In this document: piece by piece, positions 16,098-24,774 of the stretch
Layout of the letters: every line of letters starts with the position of its first letter
Position numbering within the stretch: the first letter of the stretch is position 1
NCBI GenBank assembly: GCA_963847985.1
Contig: CAWKBS010000003.1
Coordinates: 62,001 to 126,000, forward strand
Direction of reading: 5' to 3'
DNA from: JAIBJN01 sp963847985
GTDB taxonomy: Bacteria; Actinomycetota; Thermoleophilia; Gaiellales; Gaiellaceae
Length of the DNA stretch: 64,000 nucleotides
Notes under the pieces: generated by a model
What the model was told of the DNA's origin: nothing
Seen by the model: the letters and a program-made list of their open reading frames with translations, nothing else
Database searches by the model: none
Made by a program: the position numbers and the translations under genes

Positions 16098-17458
16098 GCC
16101 GCTCTCTCGAGCTCGCCGAACGCGCCGTCAAGGCGGCCGAAGGAGACGAAGCCGACGTCTCCGTTCACGTCGAGAGCTCCGGCTTCGCGCGCTTTGCGGC
16201 GTCGGCGGTGCACCAGCCGACGCTGATCCGCGACGAGACCGTGACGCTCCGCGTCGTCCGTGACGGCCGAGTCGGGTGCGCGACCACGAACCGGACCGAC
16301 GACGAGGGCCTCGCCGAGACGGCCCGGCATGCCGCCAAGGCGGCCGACAGCTCGCCCGTCGACCACTCCTTCTCCGGGCTGCAGGAGCCCGCGCCGGTGC
16401 CGGAGGTGGCCGGCTACGACGAGGCCACCGCCGCGCTGACTCCGGAGGACCAGGCCGAGGCGGCCGCGGAAGCGATCGCCGGCGCGCCGGACCTCGGCCT
16501 CTACGGCTACTACACGAGCGGCGTCACCGAGATCGCCGTGGCCTCCACGACGGGCCTGGCCGTCTCGCAAGCCATGACCGACGTGAGCGTCCTCGCCCTC
16601 GCCGCTTCCGACTACGCCTCCGGCTACGCCGAGGCGACCTCCTGGCGCGCATCCGATCTCGATCCGGCGGCCGTCGCGCACGAGGCCGCGGAGAAGGCCG
16701 CCCGCACGCGCGGCGCCGGCCAGATCGAGCCGCAGACGTTCCGGGCGGTGCTAGAGCCGTATGCGATCTCCGAGCTCCTCTTCTACTTCGCCTTCACGTC
16801 GCTCAACTCGCTCGCGCTCCTCGAGGGCCGCAGCTACCTGTCGGGGCGCCTGGGGGAGAAGCTCTTCGACAAGAGCTTCACCTTGCGGGACGACGGGCTC
16901 GACCCGCGCAGCTACCCGAAGGCCTTCGACCTCGAGGGCGTCCCCAAGCAGCCGGTCCTCATCGTGGAGGAGGGCATCGCCCGCGACGTCGTCTGGGATC
17001 GCCGCACCGCGAAGCATGCCGATGACGGCCACGTGTCCACCGGCCACGCGCTGGCGCCGCCGGGACAGGCGTTCGGCCCCATCCCCTTCAACCTCGCCAT
17101 GTCCGGCGGGGATGCGGCCTCCACGGACGAGCTGGCCGAGCGCGTCGGCGACGGCATCTACGTGACGCGTCTGCATTACCTCGGCGTCGTCGACCCGCGC
17201 GAGGGGATCATCACCGGCATGACGCGGGACGGGACGTTCCGTATCGAGGGCGGCAAGGTGACGACGCCGGTCGTGAACCTCCGCTTTACGACGTCGTTCC
17301 CGGCGCTCGCGGCCGGCCTGCTCGGGCTGACCGAGGACGTCACGCTCGTGAACCGCAGCGACTTCTACGACGAGCGCTACCCGTTCGGGACGCTCGTGCC
17401 TGCTGTGGCGACGGATTCGTTCACCGTGGTGGGAACGGGGTCCGGCCCGGGCCTCTGA
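16094..17458 (+). CDS. tldE: TldE/PmbA family peptidase subunit
   Basis: The 454-residue non-catalytic partner of TldD; no HExxxH motif is present, as expected for TldE. Family blocks include the N-terminal ESSGFARFAASAVHQPT and the C-terminal NLRFTTSFPALAAGLLGLTEDV. ATGA overlap with tldD and TGATG overlap with the next gene make a translationally coupled set. TldD/TldE matures microcins in Enterobacteria, but the borosin island lies 30 kb away and no link is implied. Confidence 0.93.
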   Translation: MSRSLELAERAVKAAEGDEADVSVHVESSGFARFAASAVHQPTLIRDETVTLRVVRDGRVGCATTNRTDDEGLAETARHAAKAADSSPVDHSFSGLQEPAPVPEVAGYDEATAALTPEDQAEAAAEAIAGAPDLGLYGYYTSGVTEIAVASTTGLAVSQAMTDVSVLALAASDYASGYAEATSWRASDLDPAAVAHEAAEKAARTRGAGQIEPQTFRAVLEPYAISELLFYFAFTSLNSLALLEGRSYLSGRLGEKLFDKSFTLRDDGLDPRSYPKAFDLEGVPKQPVLIVEEGIARDVVWDRRTAKHADDGHVSTGHALAPPGQAFGPIPFNLAMSGGDAASTDELAERVGDGIYVTRLHYLGVVDPREGIITGMTRDGTFRIEGGKVTTPVVNLRFTTSFPALAAGLLGLTEDVTLVNRSDFYDERYPFGTLVPAVATDSFTVVGTGSGPGL

Positions 17459-18531
17459 TGGGCCTCCTCGTCCTCGTCGGCACGCGCAAGGGCCTGTTCG
17501 CGCTCGAGAGCGACGAGGCACGGCGCGACTGGAGGATCGAAGGCCCCCTCCTGACCGGCTGGTCGGTCTTCCACGCGGTCGTCGACCCGCGCGACCGGAC
17601 GATCCACGCAGCCACGAACAACGAGGTCTACGGCGCCACCGTCCATCGCTCGACGGACCGCGGCGAGACCTGGACGCGCACCGAGGAGATCGGGCTTCCG
17701 GAGGACACCGGGCTGACCCTCGAAAAGACCTGGCACATCGAGCCCGGACGCCCCGGCGAGGACGGCCGTCTCTGGCTGGGCGCGGCGCCCGGCGTCCTCT
17801 TCCGCACCGACGACGGGGGCGAGACCTGGCAGCCCGCCGACGGCATCGTCCGCCACGAGACCCGCGAGCGCTGGTACCCGGGCGCGGGCGGGATGTGCTG
17901 CCACTCGATCGCCCTCGACCCCGACGAGCCGGAGCGCATGTACGTCGGCATCTCCGCAGCGGGCGTTTTCCGCAGCGAGGACGGCGGTGAGACGTTCGCG
18001 CCCGCCAACCAGGGGACGGCGGCCGACTTCCTTCCCGACCCGTTCCCGGAGCTCGGTCAGTGCGTGCACAAGCTGCTCATCCATCCCGCGCGGCCCGAGC
18101 GCCTCTGGCAGCAGAACCACTGCGGCGTCTACCGCACCGACAATCGCGGCGAGAGCTGGGAGCGCCTCGAGGACAACGGGCTCCCGAGCGGCTTCGGCTT
18201 CCCGCTGGCGCTCGACCATCGCGAGCCCGACACCGCCTTCGTCGTGCCGGAGGAGAGCCCGGAGAACCGGCTGACGCCGAACGGCCGGCTCGGCATTTAC
18301 CGCACGCGCGACGGCGGCGACTCCTGGGAGCTGCTCACCGAGGGCCTGCCGGAGCCGGCCTGGGGCGCGGTCATGCGGGAGGGATTCGCCTCCGACCGCC
18401 GCGACCCGCCCGGCGTCTACCTGGGGACGCAGAGCGGCTCGCTGTTCATCGCCCCGGACGGCGGCGAGAGCTGGCTCGAGGCGGCGTCCCAGCTCCCGCC
18501 GATCCTCTCGGTGGAAGCAGCCGCTTGGTAG
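17458..18531 (+). CDS. BNR/sialidase-like beta-propeller protein
   Basis: A 357-residue protein with repeated Asp-box type segments: STDRGETWTR, RTDDGGETWQP, RSEDGGETFAP, RTDNRGESWER, RTRDGGDSWEL and APDGGESWLE. That is six S/T-x-D-x-G-x-T/S-W/F boxes, the hallmark of BNR propellers related to sialidases and to YCF48/VPS10-like proteins. There is no signal peptide, so it is probably cytoplasmic. It shares a stop/start overlap with tldE and the next gene. Proteins like this are annotated as exo-alpha-sialidase-like, but catalytic residues are not evident. Confidence 0.75.
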   Translation: MGLLVLVGTRKGLFALESDEARRDWRIEGPLLTGWSVFHAVVDPRDRTIHAATNNEVYGATVHRSTDRGETWTRTEEIGLPEDTGLTLEKTWHIEPGRPGEDGRLWLGAAPGVLFRTDDGGETWQPADGIVRHETRERWYPGAGGMCCHSIALDPDEPERMYVGISAAGVFRSEDGGETFAPANQGTAADFLPDPFPELGQCVHKLLIHPARPERLWQQNHCGVYRTDNRGESWERLEDNGLPSGFGFPLALDHREPDTAFVVPEESPENRLTPNGRLGIYRTRDGGDSWELLTEGLPEPAWGAVMREGFASDRRDPPGVYLGTQSGSLFIAPDGGESWLEAASQLPPILSVEAAAW

Positions 18532-18785
18532 TCGTCCTCCTCCCCTCGCTGCTCGCGGCCGAGGCGGGCGGGCGCAACCGCTTCGACCTGGACGCCGCCA
18601 CGGTCGGGGAGGCGCTGCGGGCCCTCCCCGTGGCGGGCCTCGTCCTGGACGAGCGCGGCGCCCTGCGCCCGCTGGTCAACGTCTACGTTGACCGCGTAGA
18701 CGCCCGGGACTGCGGCGGCCTGGAGACAACGCTGACCGGCGCGGAGGAGATCCGCCTTGTCGCCGCGATCGCCGGCGGCGGCTAG
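18525..18785 (+). CDS. MoaD/ThiS family ubiquitin-like protein
   Basis: An 86-residue protein starting at TTG 18525, overlapping the preceding stop. No better in-frame start exists between the previous stop and the conserved part. It has the MoaD pattern: hydrophobic strand, AATVGEALRALP helix, LRPLVNVYVDRVDARDCGGLETTLTGAEEIRLVAAIAGGG. The C-terminal Gly-Gly (here GGG) would be thiocarboxylated or adenylylated for sulfur transfer in cofactor synthesis. The partner enzyme is not in the window, and coupling to the propeller gene is conserved-looking but unexplained. Confidence 0.82.
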   Translation: MVVVLLPSLLAAEAGGRNRFDLDAATVGEALRALPVAGLVLDERGALRPLVNVYVDRVDARDCGGLETTLTGAEEIRLVAAIAGGG

Positions 18786-19003
18786 TCGAACTGGTAGAAG
18801 AGCACGACCGTGTTGATGGCGAAGAGAAGCGCCACGAACACGGTCAGCCGCGTCAGGTTCCGCTCGACGATGTGCTGTCCGCCCTGCGAGGCGGGCGTGA
18901 AGCCCATCCCGCCGAAGCCCGTGTCGCGCCCGGAATGCATGAGTACGAGCGTGATCAGGCCTGCCGAGAGTAGGACCTGGATGACTGCGAAGAACCCGAG
19001 CAC
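18782..19003 (-). CDS. secG: Preprotein translocase subunit SecG
   Basis: A 73-residue membrane protein with two hydrophobic helices (residues 4-22 and 53-70) around the conserved cytoplasmic loop LMHSGRDTGFGGMGF. It is the accessory subunit of the SecYEG channel. Convergent with the MoaD-like gene, overlapping it by 4 bases. It sits just downstream of the cation-efflux gene on the same strand. Confidence 0.93.
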   Translation of the reverse strand: MLGFFAVIQVLLSAGLITLVLMHSGRDTGFGGMGFTPASQGGQHIVERNLTRLTVFVALLFAINTVVLFYQFD

Positions 19004-19007
19004 GCGC

Positions 19008-19949
19008 TCAGGCTAGCAGCTCGCCCCGGCCCGCCCTCGGGGTGATCTCGAGGCCCTGGGCCGACCCGACGTGTTCGACCTGGAGCGTCGTGTGGTCGAT
19101 GCCGAACCGCTCGTGGAGCAGGCTCTCGAGCTCGAGCCGGATGCGGTGGCAGTCGGCGCCCGGCTGGACGAGGACGTGGGCGGATAGCGCCGGGAAGCCG
19201 TCAGTCACCGTCCAGACATGCAGGTCGTGCGTCTCCACGACGCCCGGGTGCGAGACGATCGCGGGCCCGACGTCGGCCGGCGGCGCCGACTCCGGCGCTC
19301 CCTCGAGGAAGATCCGGCCGGACTCGCGGAGGAGCGACCACGCGGCCGCGAACATAAGCCCGGCCACGACGAGTGAGGCGATCGGGTCGAGGCGGTTCCA
19401 CCCCGTCACCAGGATCAGCGCCGCGGCGATGCCCGTGCCGACGAACGCGGCCAGGTCGGTGGCGATGTGCAGGTACGCGCCGCGGACGTTGAGGCTCTGG
19501 CGCCGCGCGCGGGAGAGCAGCGCGACGACGACCAGGTTCACGACGATCCCGGCGACGGCGACGAGGCCGACGACCGCCGCGTCGACCTCGGGCGGGTCGA
19601 CGAGACGGCGGATCGCCTCGTAGACGATCCAGAGCCCGAAGAGGAGGAGCGTGAGCCCGTTGATCTGTGCGGCGAGGATCTCCACGCGCCCGAAGCCGAA
19701 CGTCCAGCGGCCGCCCGCGGGCCGGGCGGCGAGGGAGGCGGCCACGAGCGCCAGCGCGAGCGCGGCTGCGTCGGTGAGCATGTGGCCGGCGTCGGCGAGG
19801 AGCGCAAGCGAGTTGGCCAGGATCCCGAAGACGACCTCGGCGGCCATGAACGCGAGGAGGAGGCCGAGGGAGACCGCGAGGATCCTCCGGTCGGCCGCGC
19901 CGCTCACGCGAACCACGCGATGGTCGTGGTGGTGGTGCATCCCGCTCAT
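19008..19949 (-). CDS. Cation diffusion facilitator (zinc/cobalt efflux, CzcD-like)
   Basis: A 313-residue exporter with an N-terminal HHHHDH cluster. Six membrane helices carry the two HxxxD metal sites, AGHMLTDAAAL and YLHIATDLAAF. The cytoplasmic C-terminal domain contains THDLHVWTVTDG. It would export Zn2+ or similar ions by proton antiport. ATG 19949 overlaps the stop of the upstream glycosyltransferase by 4 bases. Confidence 0.92.
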   Translation of the reverse strand: MSGMHHHHDHRVVRVSGAADRRILAVSLGLLLAFMAAEVVFGILANSLALLADAGHMLTDAAALALALVAASLAARPAGGRWTFGFGRVEILAAQINGLTLLLFGLWIVYEAIRRLVDPPEVDAAVVGLVAVAGIVVNLVVVALLSRARRQSLNVRGAYLHIATDLAAFVGTGIAAALILVTGWNRLDPIASLVVAGLMFAAAWSLLRESGRIFLEGAPESAPPADVGPAIVSHPGVVETHDLHVWTVTDGFPALSAHVLVQPGADCHRIRLELESLLHERFGIDHTTLQVEHVGSAQGLEITPRAGRGELLA

Positions 19950-20959
19950 TGTGCCGCGGCCTCCTCGAGGATCCGCTCCACCCGCTCCGCCTGTGTCCGG
20001 ACGTCGTGCGGCAGCGCCGCCTCCCGGGCCGCCGGGTTCGGGCTCGGGAGCGCCGCCGCGGCCTCGAGGCCCTCGGCGATCGCCTCCATGCTGGTCGGGT
20101 CTACGAGCACGCCGGCCTCGGGCGTCACGAACTCTGGCGGGCCGCCGACGCGGGTGGCGACGACCGACCGCTCGCTCGCCAGCGCCTCCAGGAGCGCCTG
20201 GCCGAACGGCTCGACGAGGCTCGGCTGGCAGACGACGTCGCCGGCCGCGATCCACGTCGCCGCCTCCGCATGAGGGACCCGGCCGACCAGCCGCACGCCC
20301 GGCCGGCCCTCGAGCTGCTTGCGAAGTGGGCCTACGCCGACGAGCGCGAGGCTCCCGCGCCCCAGCCGCGCAAAGGCCTCGGCCAGGCGGACCGGGTTCT
20401 TCCGCTCGTCGAGCGACCCGACGAAGACGTAGAACGGCGGCTCTCCAACCCATCCGACCCCGGCGCGGACCTCAGCGGGGTCGCGGCCGCGGAAGCGCTC
20501 GAGGTCGACGCCGCAGTCGATCACGTCGACGCGGCCCTCGAGCTCCGGCAGCCGCGCCACGAGCTCCTGCCGGAGGTAGTCGGAGACGGCGATCACCCGC
20601 GCCGAGCGCACGGCCCGGCTCGTCGCGCTACCGAGGCCCGGAACAGATCCGATGTTGCGGACGTCGCGGCCGTGCGCGGTGACGACGAGGCCGGCGCCGG
20701 CCGCCCGCGCCGCGTAGGCCGCTGCGCCGCCGGCCGGGAAGAGGAAATGCGCGTACACGACGTCGGGTCGAAAAGTCCGCGCCAGCCGCCGCGCGTCCGC
20801 CGCGAGGCGCAGGTGCTTGACGGGCGAGGGGCCCCGCGGCACCGCGTAGGCGAGCTCGTGGCCCCGCCGCTCGAGCGCCCGCGCGAGGTCCGCGACGAAG
20901 ACGCCGTACTCGGGCGCCGCCTGGGTCGGGTACATCTGGGAGACGAGGAGGATCCGCAC
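19946..20959 (-). CDS. Family 4 glycosyltransferase
   Basis: A 337-residue GT-B fold enzyme, started at GTG 20959 so that the first Rossmann strand VRILLVSQMYPTQAAPEYG is N-terminal. The donor-binding half contains VFVGSLDERKNPVRLAEAF and the EX7E motif in SLVEPFGQALLEALASE. The acceptor is unknown; such enzymes usually make glycolipids, exopolysaccharides or mycothiol-type conjugates. It is the first gene of the unit with the cation exporter and secG. Confidence 0.88.
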   Translation of the reverse strand: MRILLVSQMYPTQAAPEYGVFVADLARALERRGHELAYAVPRGPSPVKHLRLAADARRLARTFRPDVVYAHFLFPAGGAAAYAARAAGAGLVVTAHGRDVRNIGSVPGLGSATSRAVRSARVIAVSDYLRQELVARLPELEGRVDVIDCGVDLERFRGRDPAEVRAGVGWVGEPPFYVFVGSLDERKNPVRLAEAFARLGRGSLALVGVGPLRKQLEGRPGVRLVGRVPHAEAATWIAAGDVVCQPSLVEPFGQALLEALASERSVVATRVGGPPEFVTPEAGVLVDPTSMEAIAEGLEAAAALPSPNPAAREAALPHDVRTQAERVERILEEAAAQ

Positions 20960-20976
20960 TGTTGACTCTTGTCGTG

Positions 20977-20995
20977 ATTCCCCAAACGGGGGAAT
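20977..20995. promoter_or_regulatory. Inverted repeat in the divergent promoter region
   Basis: ATTCCCC (20977-20983) and GGGGAAT (20989-20995) form a perfect 7-bp dyad with a 5-bp spacer. It lies between the divergent glycosyltransferase and zinc-ribbon genes, so it may be an operator for one or both. Confidence 0.4.
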
Positions 20996-21028
20996 GACCG
21001 TACGTCGGGGCGCCGCTACGGTCGAAGC

Positions 21029-21277
21029 ATGGCGAAATCTGCGGCCGCCGGTGTCGACGTCCCCTCCGTCGAGGAGCACCTTGCGCGCTATGCGGTCTCC
21101 TGCCCGCTCTGCAAGGCCGTGGACCAGCTCGGCGTCGGCCAGCAGGAATGCGAGATCGCCTCGAACAACGGCACCGGGGACTCCATCTCCGTGATCGTCG
21201 TCGTCTGCACCCGCTGCGGCTATCTCATGCCGCTCGCGGCGGACCGAATCGCCCCTGCAGACGAGAAGGCGGCCTGA
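21029..21277 (+). CDS. Small zinc-ribbon-like protein
   Basis: An 82-residue protein with two Cys pairs, VSCPLCKAV and VCTRCGYLM, about 31 residues apart, consistent with one zinc site. Beta-rich residues lie between them (DSISVIVVVC). No name can be assigned. ATG 21029 follows AGC without a strong ribosome site. Its stop codon lies inside a perfect hairpin. Confidence 0.6.
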   Translation: MAKSAAAGVDVPSVEEHLARYAVSCPLCKAVDQLGVGQQECEIASNNGTGDSISVIVVVCTRCGYLMPLAADRIAPADEKAA

Positions 21278-21288
21278 GCCGCCTTCTC
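21263..21288 (+). terminator. Hairpin spanning the stop codon of the zinc-ribbon gene
   Basis: A perfect 11-bp stem, 21263-21273 with 21278-21288, with the tetraloop CTGA that contains the stop codon. No U-tract follows. It may act as a terminator between this gene and the convergent one. Confidence 0.5.
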
Positions 21289-21304
21289 TGGAGGTTGCCG
21301 CGGT

Positions 21305-21565
21305 CTAAGCGGCCTTGAGCCGCCGCGAGTCGCGCTCGAGCCGCTCCTCGGCCCGCGCGCGGGCGCGGATAGCGTCGGTCGGGCCGAAGCGGTCGTGCGC
21401 ACGAAGCGCCCGCACCTCCGCCCACAGGTCGTCGATCAGCTCGGAGAGCTCGGCGGCCTCCGCCGACTTGGCGGGGTCGACACCGCCGTTCAGGTCGTGC
21501 CAGAGCTCGGCGCGCCGCGCGACGGCACGGTCGAGCTCCTTCCGGATGTCCTCGATGGTTCGCAT
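21305..21565 (-). CDS. Small helical protein of unknown function
   Basis: A protein of 86 residues from ATG 21565 (a GTG one codon upstream is also possible). It is almost entirely charged helix (IRKELDRAVARRAELWHDL, then AIRARARAEERLERDSRRL). It probably forms a helical hairpin or coiled coil. No family recognised. Upstream, 21612-21633 is a GC hairpin (CGCCCGGG with CCCGGGCG). Confidence 0.5.
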   Translation of the reverse strand: MRTIEDIRKELDRAVARRAELWHDLNGGVDPAKSAEAAELSELIDDLWAEVRALRAHDRFGPTDAIRARARAEERLERDSRRLKAA

Positions 21566-21726
21566 CACACCCTGTTAAACGAGGCTGCGAAGGCCGGAAT
21601 TCCGCCGCTCGCGCCCGGGAGAAGACCCGGGCGATCGTTCCTTTCGCGGCTAGACTCATGAGCGGAGGATCCGCGGAGGACGGGCCCTCCGCCCGAGGAC
21701 AAGGCGAGTTCGTGGAGGTGAAAAGC

Positions 21727-23453
21727 GTGGGTGGGGTCGTCGTGCGCCTGCTTCTGATCGTCTTGGCGGCGATCGGGACAGGAGCGAACGCACTCGAAGC
21801 GAGAGCCGCGGCCGAGCCGCGGCCGAACATCGTCGTCATCATGACCGACGACCAGCGCGCCGATGCGATCGACCGCATGCCGGAGCTGCAAGCGCGCCTC
21901 GTGCAACGCGGGATCACCTTCACGAACGCCTTCCACGTCAACCCGCTCTGCTGCCCCGCACGCGCGTCGACACTGACTGGGCTTGCGCCGCAGAGGACGT
22001 ACGTCTGGACGAACGGCTTCGGGCCCTTCGGAGGCTGGCTCGCCTTCCACCGGGCTCGCACCGACCGATCGACGGTGGCCGTCTGGCTGCAGCGGGCGGG
22101 CTATCGAACCGGCGGCTTCGGCAAGTACATGAACCGCTACACCGAGCCCAGGGGCAAGCCTCCGGGCTGGAGCCAGTGGAAGGCCTTTCAGAACGGGAGC
22201 CTCACGAACGAGAACGGCGTCCGCCGCCGCCGCCTCGGCTACAAGACCGACGTCCTCGCCGGCTGGGCGACGAGCTTCATCCGGTCGACCCCGCGCTCGA
22301 AGCCGTTCTTCCTCTACGTGGCGACGACCGTGCCGCACGCACCCGCGATTCCGGCGGCGCGTCACGCGGAGGCCCTGCCGGACCTCGCTCCGTTCAGCTC
22401 GCCCGCGTTCAACGAGGCCGACGTCTCGGACAAGCCGGCGTACATTCAGGCTCGCCCGGCAGAAGGAGGCAACGCGATCGCCGGCTTTCGCCTCGCCCAG
22501 TACCGCTCGCTGCTGGCAGTCGACGAGGCCGTCGGCCGGATCGTCGCCACGCTGCGCGCGACCCGGCGACTTGCGAACACGCTGATCGTGTTCACCTCCG
22601 ACAACGGCGTGCAGTACGGAGAGCACCGGCTCCAGGCGGCGCAGAAGCTCGTCCCATACGAGGGGTCGATCCGGGCGCCGCTGATCGTCCGCTGGGACAA
22701 GAAGATTCCCGTTGCGCGCACGGAGGACCGCCTCGTCACCGACCTGGACTATGCGCCGACCTTCGCCGCGGCCGCGGGCGCCTCACGCCCGCGCACCGAC
22801 GGGCAAAGCCTCCTGCCGCTCTTCGACGGGGCTCCGGTTGCGTCGTGGCGGAGCTCGATCCTGATCGAGGGCATGGGCCATGGCACTCCGATCCCGAACT
22901 GGTGCGGCGTCCGCACAGCAGACGAGCAAGTACGTGGCGTACGGGACGGACGAGGAGGAGCTCTACGACCTCGCCGCCGATCCGTTCGAGCTCGAGAACC
23001 TGGCCGCCGATCCGTCCCGCGGCTGCCGAGCTCGAGGCGGGTCGCGCGCTCGCACGCCGGCTCTGTTTCCCGCTGCCGCCCGCGACGCAGCCGGCCGCCC
23101 TCTGCCTCACGGCCGGGACGAGCGGCCCGGACGTCATCCTCGAGACGACGGCCGCCGCCTACGTCTGTACCCGCGGCGGACGCGACCAGGTGCTGACGGG
23201 CGCCTTCGCCGACACGGTCGAGGCGAGCCCAACCGACGCGTTCCAAGCTCAGGCGGTCAGCCTCAGGCCGAGACGCAGAGGCGCGGCCGGTTCGGCCATC
23301 TCCACCGCCGCCGGCAACGACCGCATCGCCGCCCGCAACGGGCTCCGGGACACGATCGACTGCGGTGTCGGCGTGGACAGGGCGGTCGTCGACCACTTCG
23401 ACCGCCTGAGCGGGTGCGAGCGGGTCGAACGCCCGCCGGTTCCCGCCGGCTGA
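21727..23453 (+). CDS. Secreted sulfatase with an RTX-like C-terminal tail (two apparent frameshifts)
   Basis: Alkaline-phosphatase-fold sulfatase. GTG 21727 is chosen because GGAGGT lies 7 bases upstream and the product begins with a signal peptide (VRLLLIVLAAIGTGANA). PNIVVIMTDDQRAD gives metal ligands, and CCPARASTLTG (Cys75-x-Pro-x-Arg79) is the formylglycine site. The frame shifts near 22919 (into TSKYVAYGTDEEELYDL) and 23018 (into PAAAELEAGRALARRL), one extra base each. The final part, AGNDRIAARNGLRDTIDCG and DRAVVDHFDRLSGCERV, resembles degenerate calcium-binding RTX tails common in these actinomycetes. Confidence 0.8.
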
Positions 23454-23466
23454 CCCGGTGAAGAGG

Positions 23467-23539
23467 AGCCGGAGGCGGGACTCGAACCCACGACCTACCG
23501 CTTACAAGGCGGTTGCTCTACCAGCTGAGCTACTCCGGC
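23467..23539 (-). tRNA. tRNA-Thr (anticodon TGT)
   Basis: A 73-nt cloverleaf on the minus strand: acceptor GCCGGAG with CTCCGGC, D-arm AGCTCAGCTGGTAGAGC, anticodon stem ACCGC/GCGGT with loop CTTGTAA (UGU), and T-loop TTCGAGT. Discriminator is T (U). CCA is not encoded. It lies directly downstream of the sigH-like gene; in many Gram-positives tRNA and translation genes follow sigH too. Confidence 0.96.
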
Positions 23540-23563
23540 GCGCTGCGCCAATCGTAGCCGCGG

Positions 23564-24229
23564 TCAGTCCAGGACCTGGCGGCCGCTCTGGTGCTGGAGC
23601 ACCTTGCGCTTGACGCGCTGCAGGGCGTTGTCGATCGTCTTCGTGTCGCAGCCAAGCTCTTCGGCCATGTCCTCGTAGGAGTTGCCCTCGAGGTAGAGGC
23701 GAAGGGCGTCCGACTCGAGCGGCGAGAGGCCCGTCCCGAGGCAGAAGACGAGGCTCTGGAGCTCCTGCGTCGAGATGACGCAGACGGCCGGGTCGTCGAC
23801 GCCGGGGCCGGGGAGCGCGTCGCCCAGGGTGCACTCGCCGTCGTCCTGGCCGGCCGGTGTCTGGCTGAAGGAGACGTACGTGTTGAGCGGCGCGTGCTTG
23901 AAGCGCGTCGCCGTCTTGATGGCGGTGATGATCTGGCGGGTGATGCAGAGCTCCGCGAAGCTCCTGAACGAGGTTTCCTTGTCGGCGCGGAAGTCGCGCA
24001 CCGCCTTGTAGAGGCCGATCAGCCCCTCCTGGTTCAGGTCGTCGGACTCACCGCCGGCGAGGAAGTACGAGCTCGCCTTCAACCGAACGAAGCCGGTGTA
24101 GCGCCGAATGAGCGCGTCCATGGCGGCGGAGTCGCCGTTGCGGGCGCGCAGGACGAGTTGGAGATCGGCGAGCTCTCGCTGGCTTCGTTCCTGGGCGGTC
24201 CGGGCGGTAGCGGGCTGGCGGCGGGCCAC
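23564..24229 (-). CDS. sigH: RNA polymerase sigma factor, SigH (sigma-30) type
   Basis: A 221-residue sigma-70 family factor. GTG 24229 is chosen because AGGAGG lies 7 bases upstream. Region 2 reads MDALIRRYTGFVRLKASSYF and DDLNQEGLIGLYKAVRDF. Region 4 is near the end (LSPLESDALRLYLEGNSYEDMAEELG, KTIDNALQRVKRKV). It resembles Bacillus SigH, and the cysS-rlmB-yacP-sigH order strengthens this. Actinomycetes of this class do not make Bacillus-type endospores, so the regulon must differ. No anti-sigma gene is adjacent. Confidence 0.87.
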   Translation of the reverse strand: MARRQPATARTAQERSQRELADLQLVLRARNGDSAAMDALIRRYTGFVRLKASSYFLAGGESDDLNQEGLIGLYKAVRDFRADKETSFRSFAELCITRQIITAIKTATRFKHAPLNTYVSFSQTPAGQDDGECTLGDALPGPGVDDPAVCVISTQELQSLVFCLGTGLSPLESDALRLYLEGNSYEDMAEELGCDTKTIDNALQRVKRKVLQHQSGRQVLD

Positions 24230-24333
24230 GGGGTTCCTCCTGGGATCGGCTCTCGGAGCGGCCGGGGGCGGCCTCTCCACAAACCCTAACCCTCAACTTG
24301 AGGTCTGGATCGTAGCAGGGAGCCCTGGAAACT

Positions 24334-24771
24334 TCAACGACTCCGGCGAAAACGCTCGAGGCGCTCGCGAGTGGCGTCGTCGAGGGCGTCCTCGATCTGG
24401 GAGCGCCCCGGCCCGCCGGCCGTTCCCGGCTCGCCCTTCGGCTCGGAGGCGAGCTCGCGTACGAAGGCCTTCGACGAGACCCGTCGTGTCTCCTGCCCGG
24501 CCGTGCCGCGCACCGCCTCGTCCGAGGAGACGACCCAGACCTCCTCCTGACGGCGGTGCTCGGCCGCCAGCCGCTCCAGCAGCGGGTCGGCGGGCGTGGC
24601 AAACCGCACCTCGAGGGCGCCGAAGACCGCGTCCTCCCCCACGCCGTCGAAGACGACGATGCCGCGAGCACCGCGGACGGCCACGTAGCTGGCGAGGCGG
24701 TCGACCAGCTCCCGCCGGCCCGAGAAGTCGCCCGCGTGCAGGATGTTGTAGCCGTCGAAGAGGTAGAGCAC
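24334..24771 (-). CDS. NYN-domain RNase, YacP/Rae1-like
   Basis: A 145-residue NYN (PIN-like) protein from GTG 24771. Acidic metal-site motifs LYLFDGYNIL, IVVFDGVGEDAVFG and VWVVSSDEAVRG are in the usual order. Bacillus Rae1 (YacP) is a ribosome-associated mRNA endonuclease, and the syntenic position upstream of sigH supports orthology. The C-terminal arginine-rich tail may contact RNA. Confidence 0.85.
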   Translation of the reverse strand: MLYLFDGYNILHAGDFSGRRELVDRLASYVAVRGARGIVVFDGVGEDAVFGALEVRFATPADPLLERLAAEHRRQEEVWVVSSDEAVRGTAGQETRRVSSKAFVRELASEPKGEPGTAGGPGRSQIEDALDDATRERLERFRRSR

Positions 24772-24774
24772 CCG

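Noticed and set aside
14654..17458. TldD/TldE as the maturation protease of the borosin
   Set aside because: The pair lies 29 kb from the precursor outside the island and is a housekeeping gene set; nothing ties them together.
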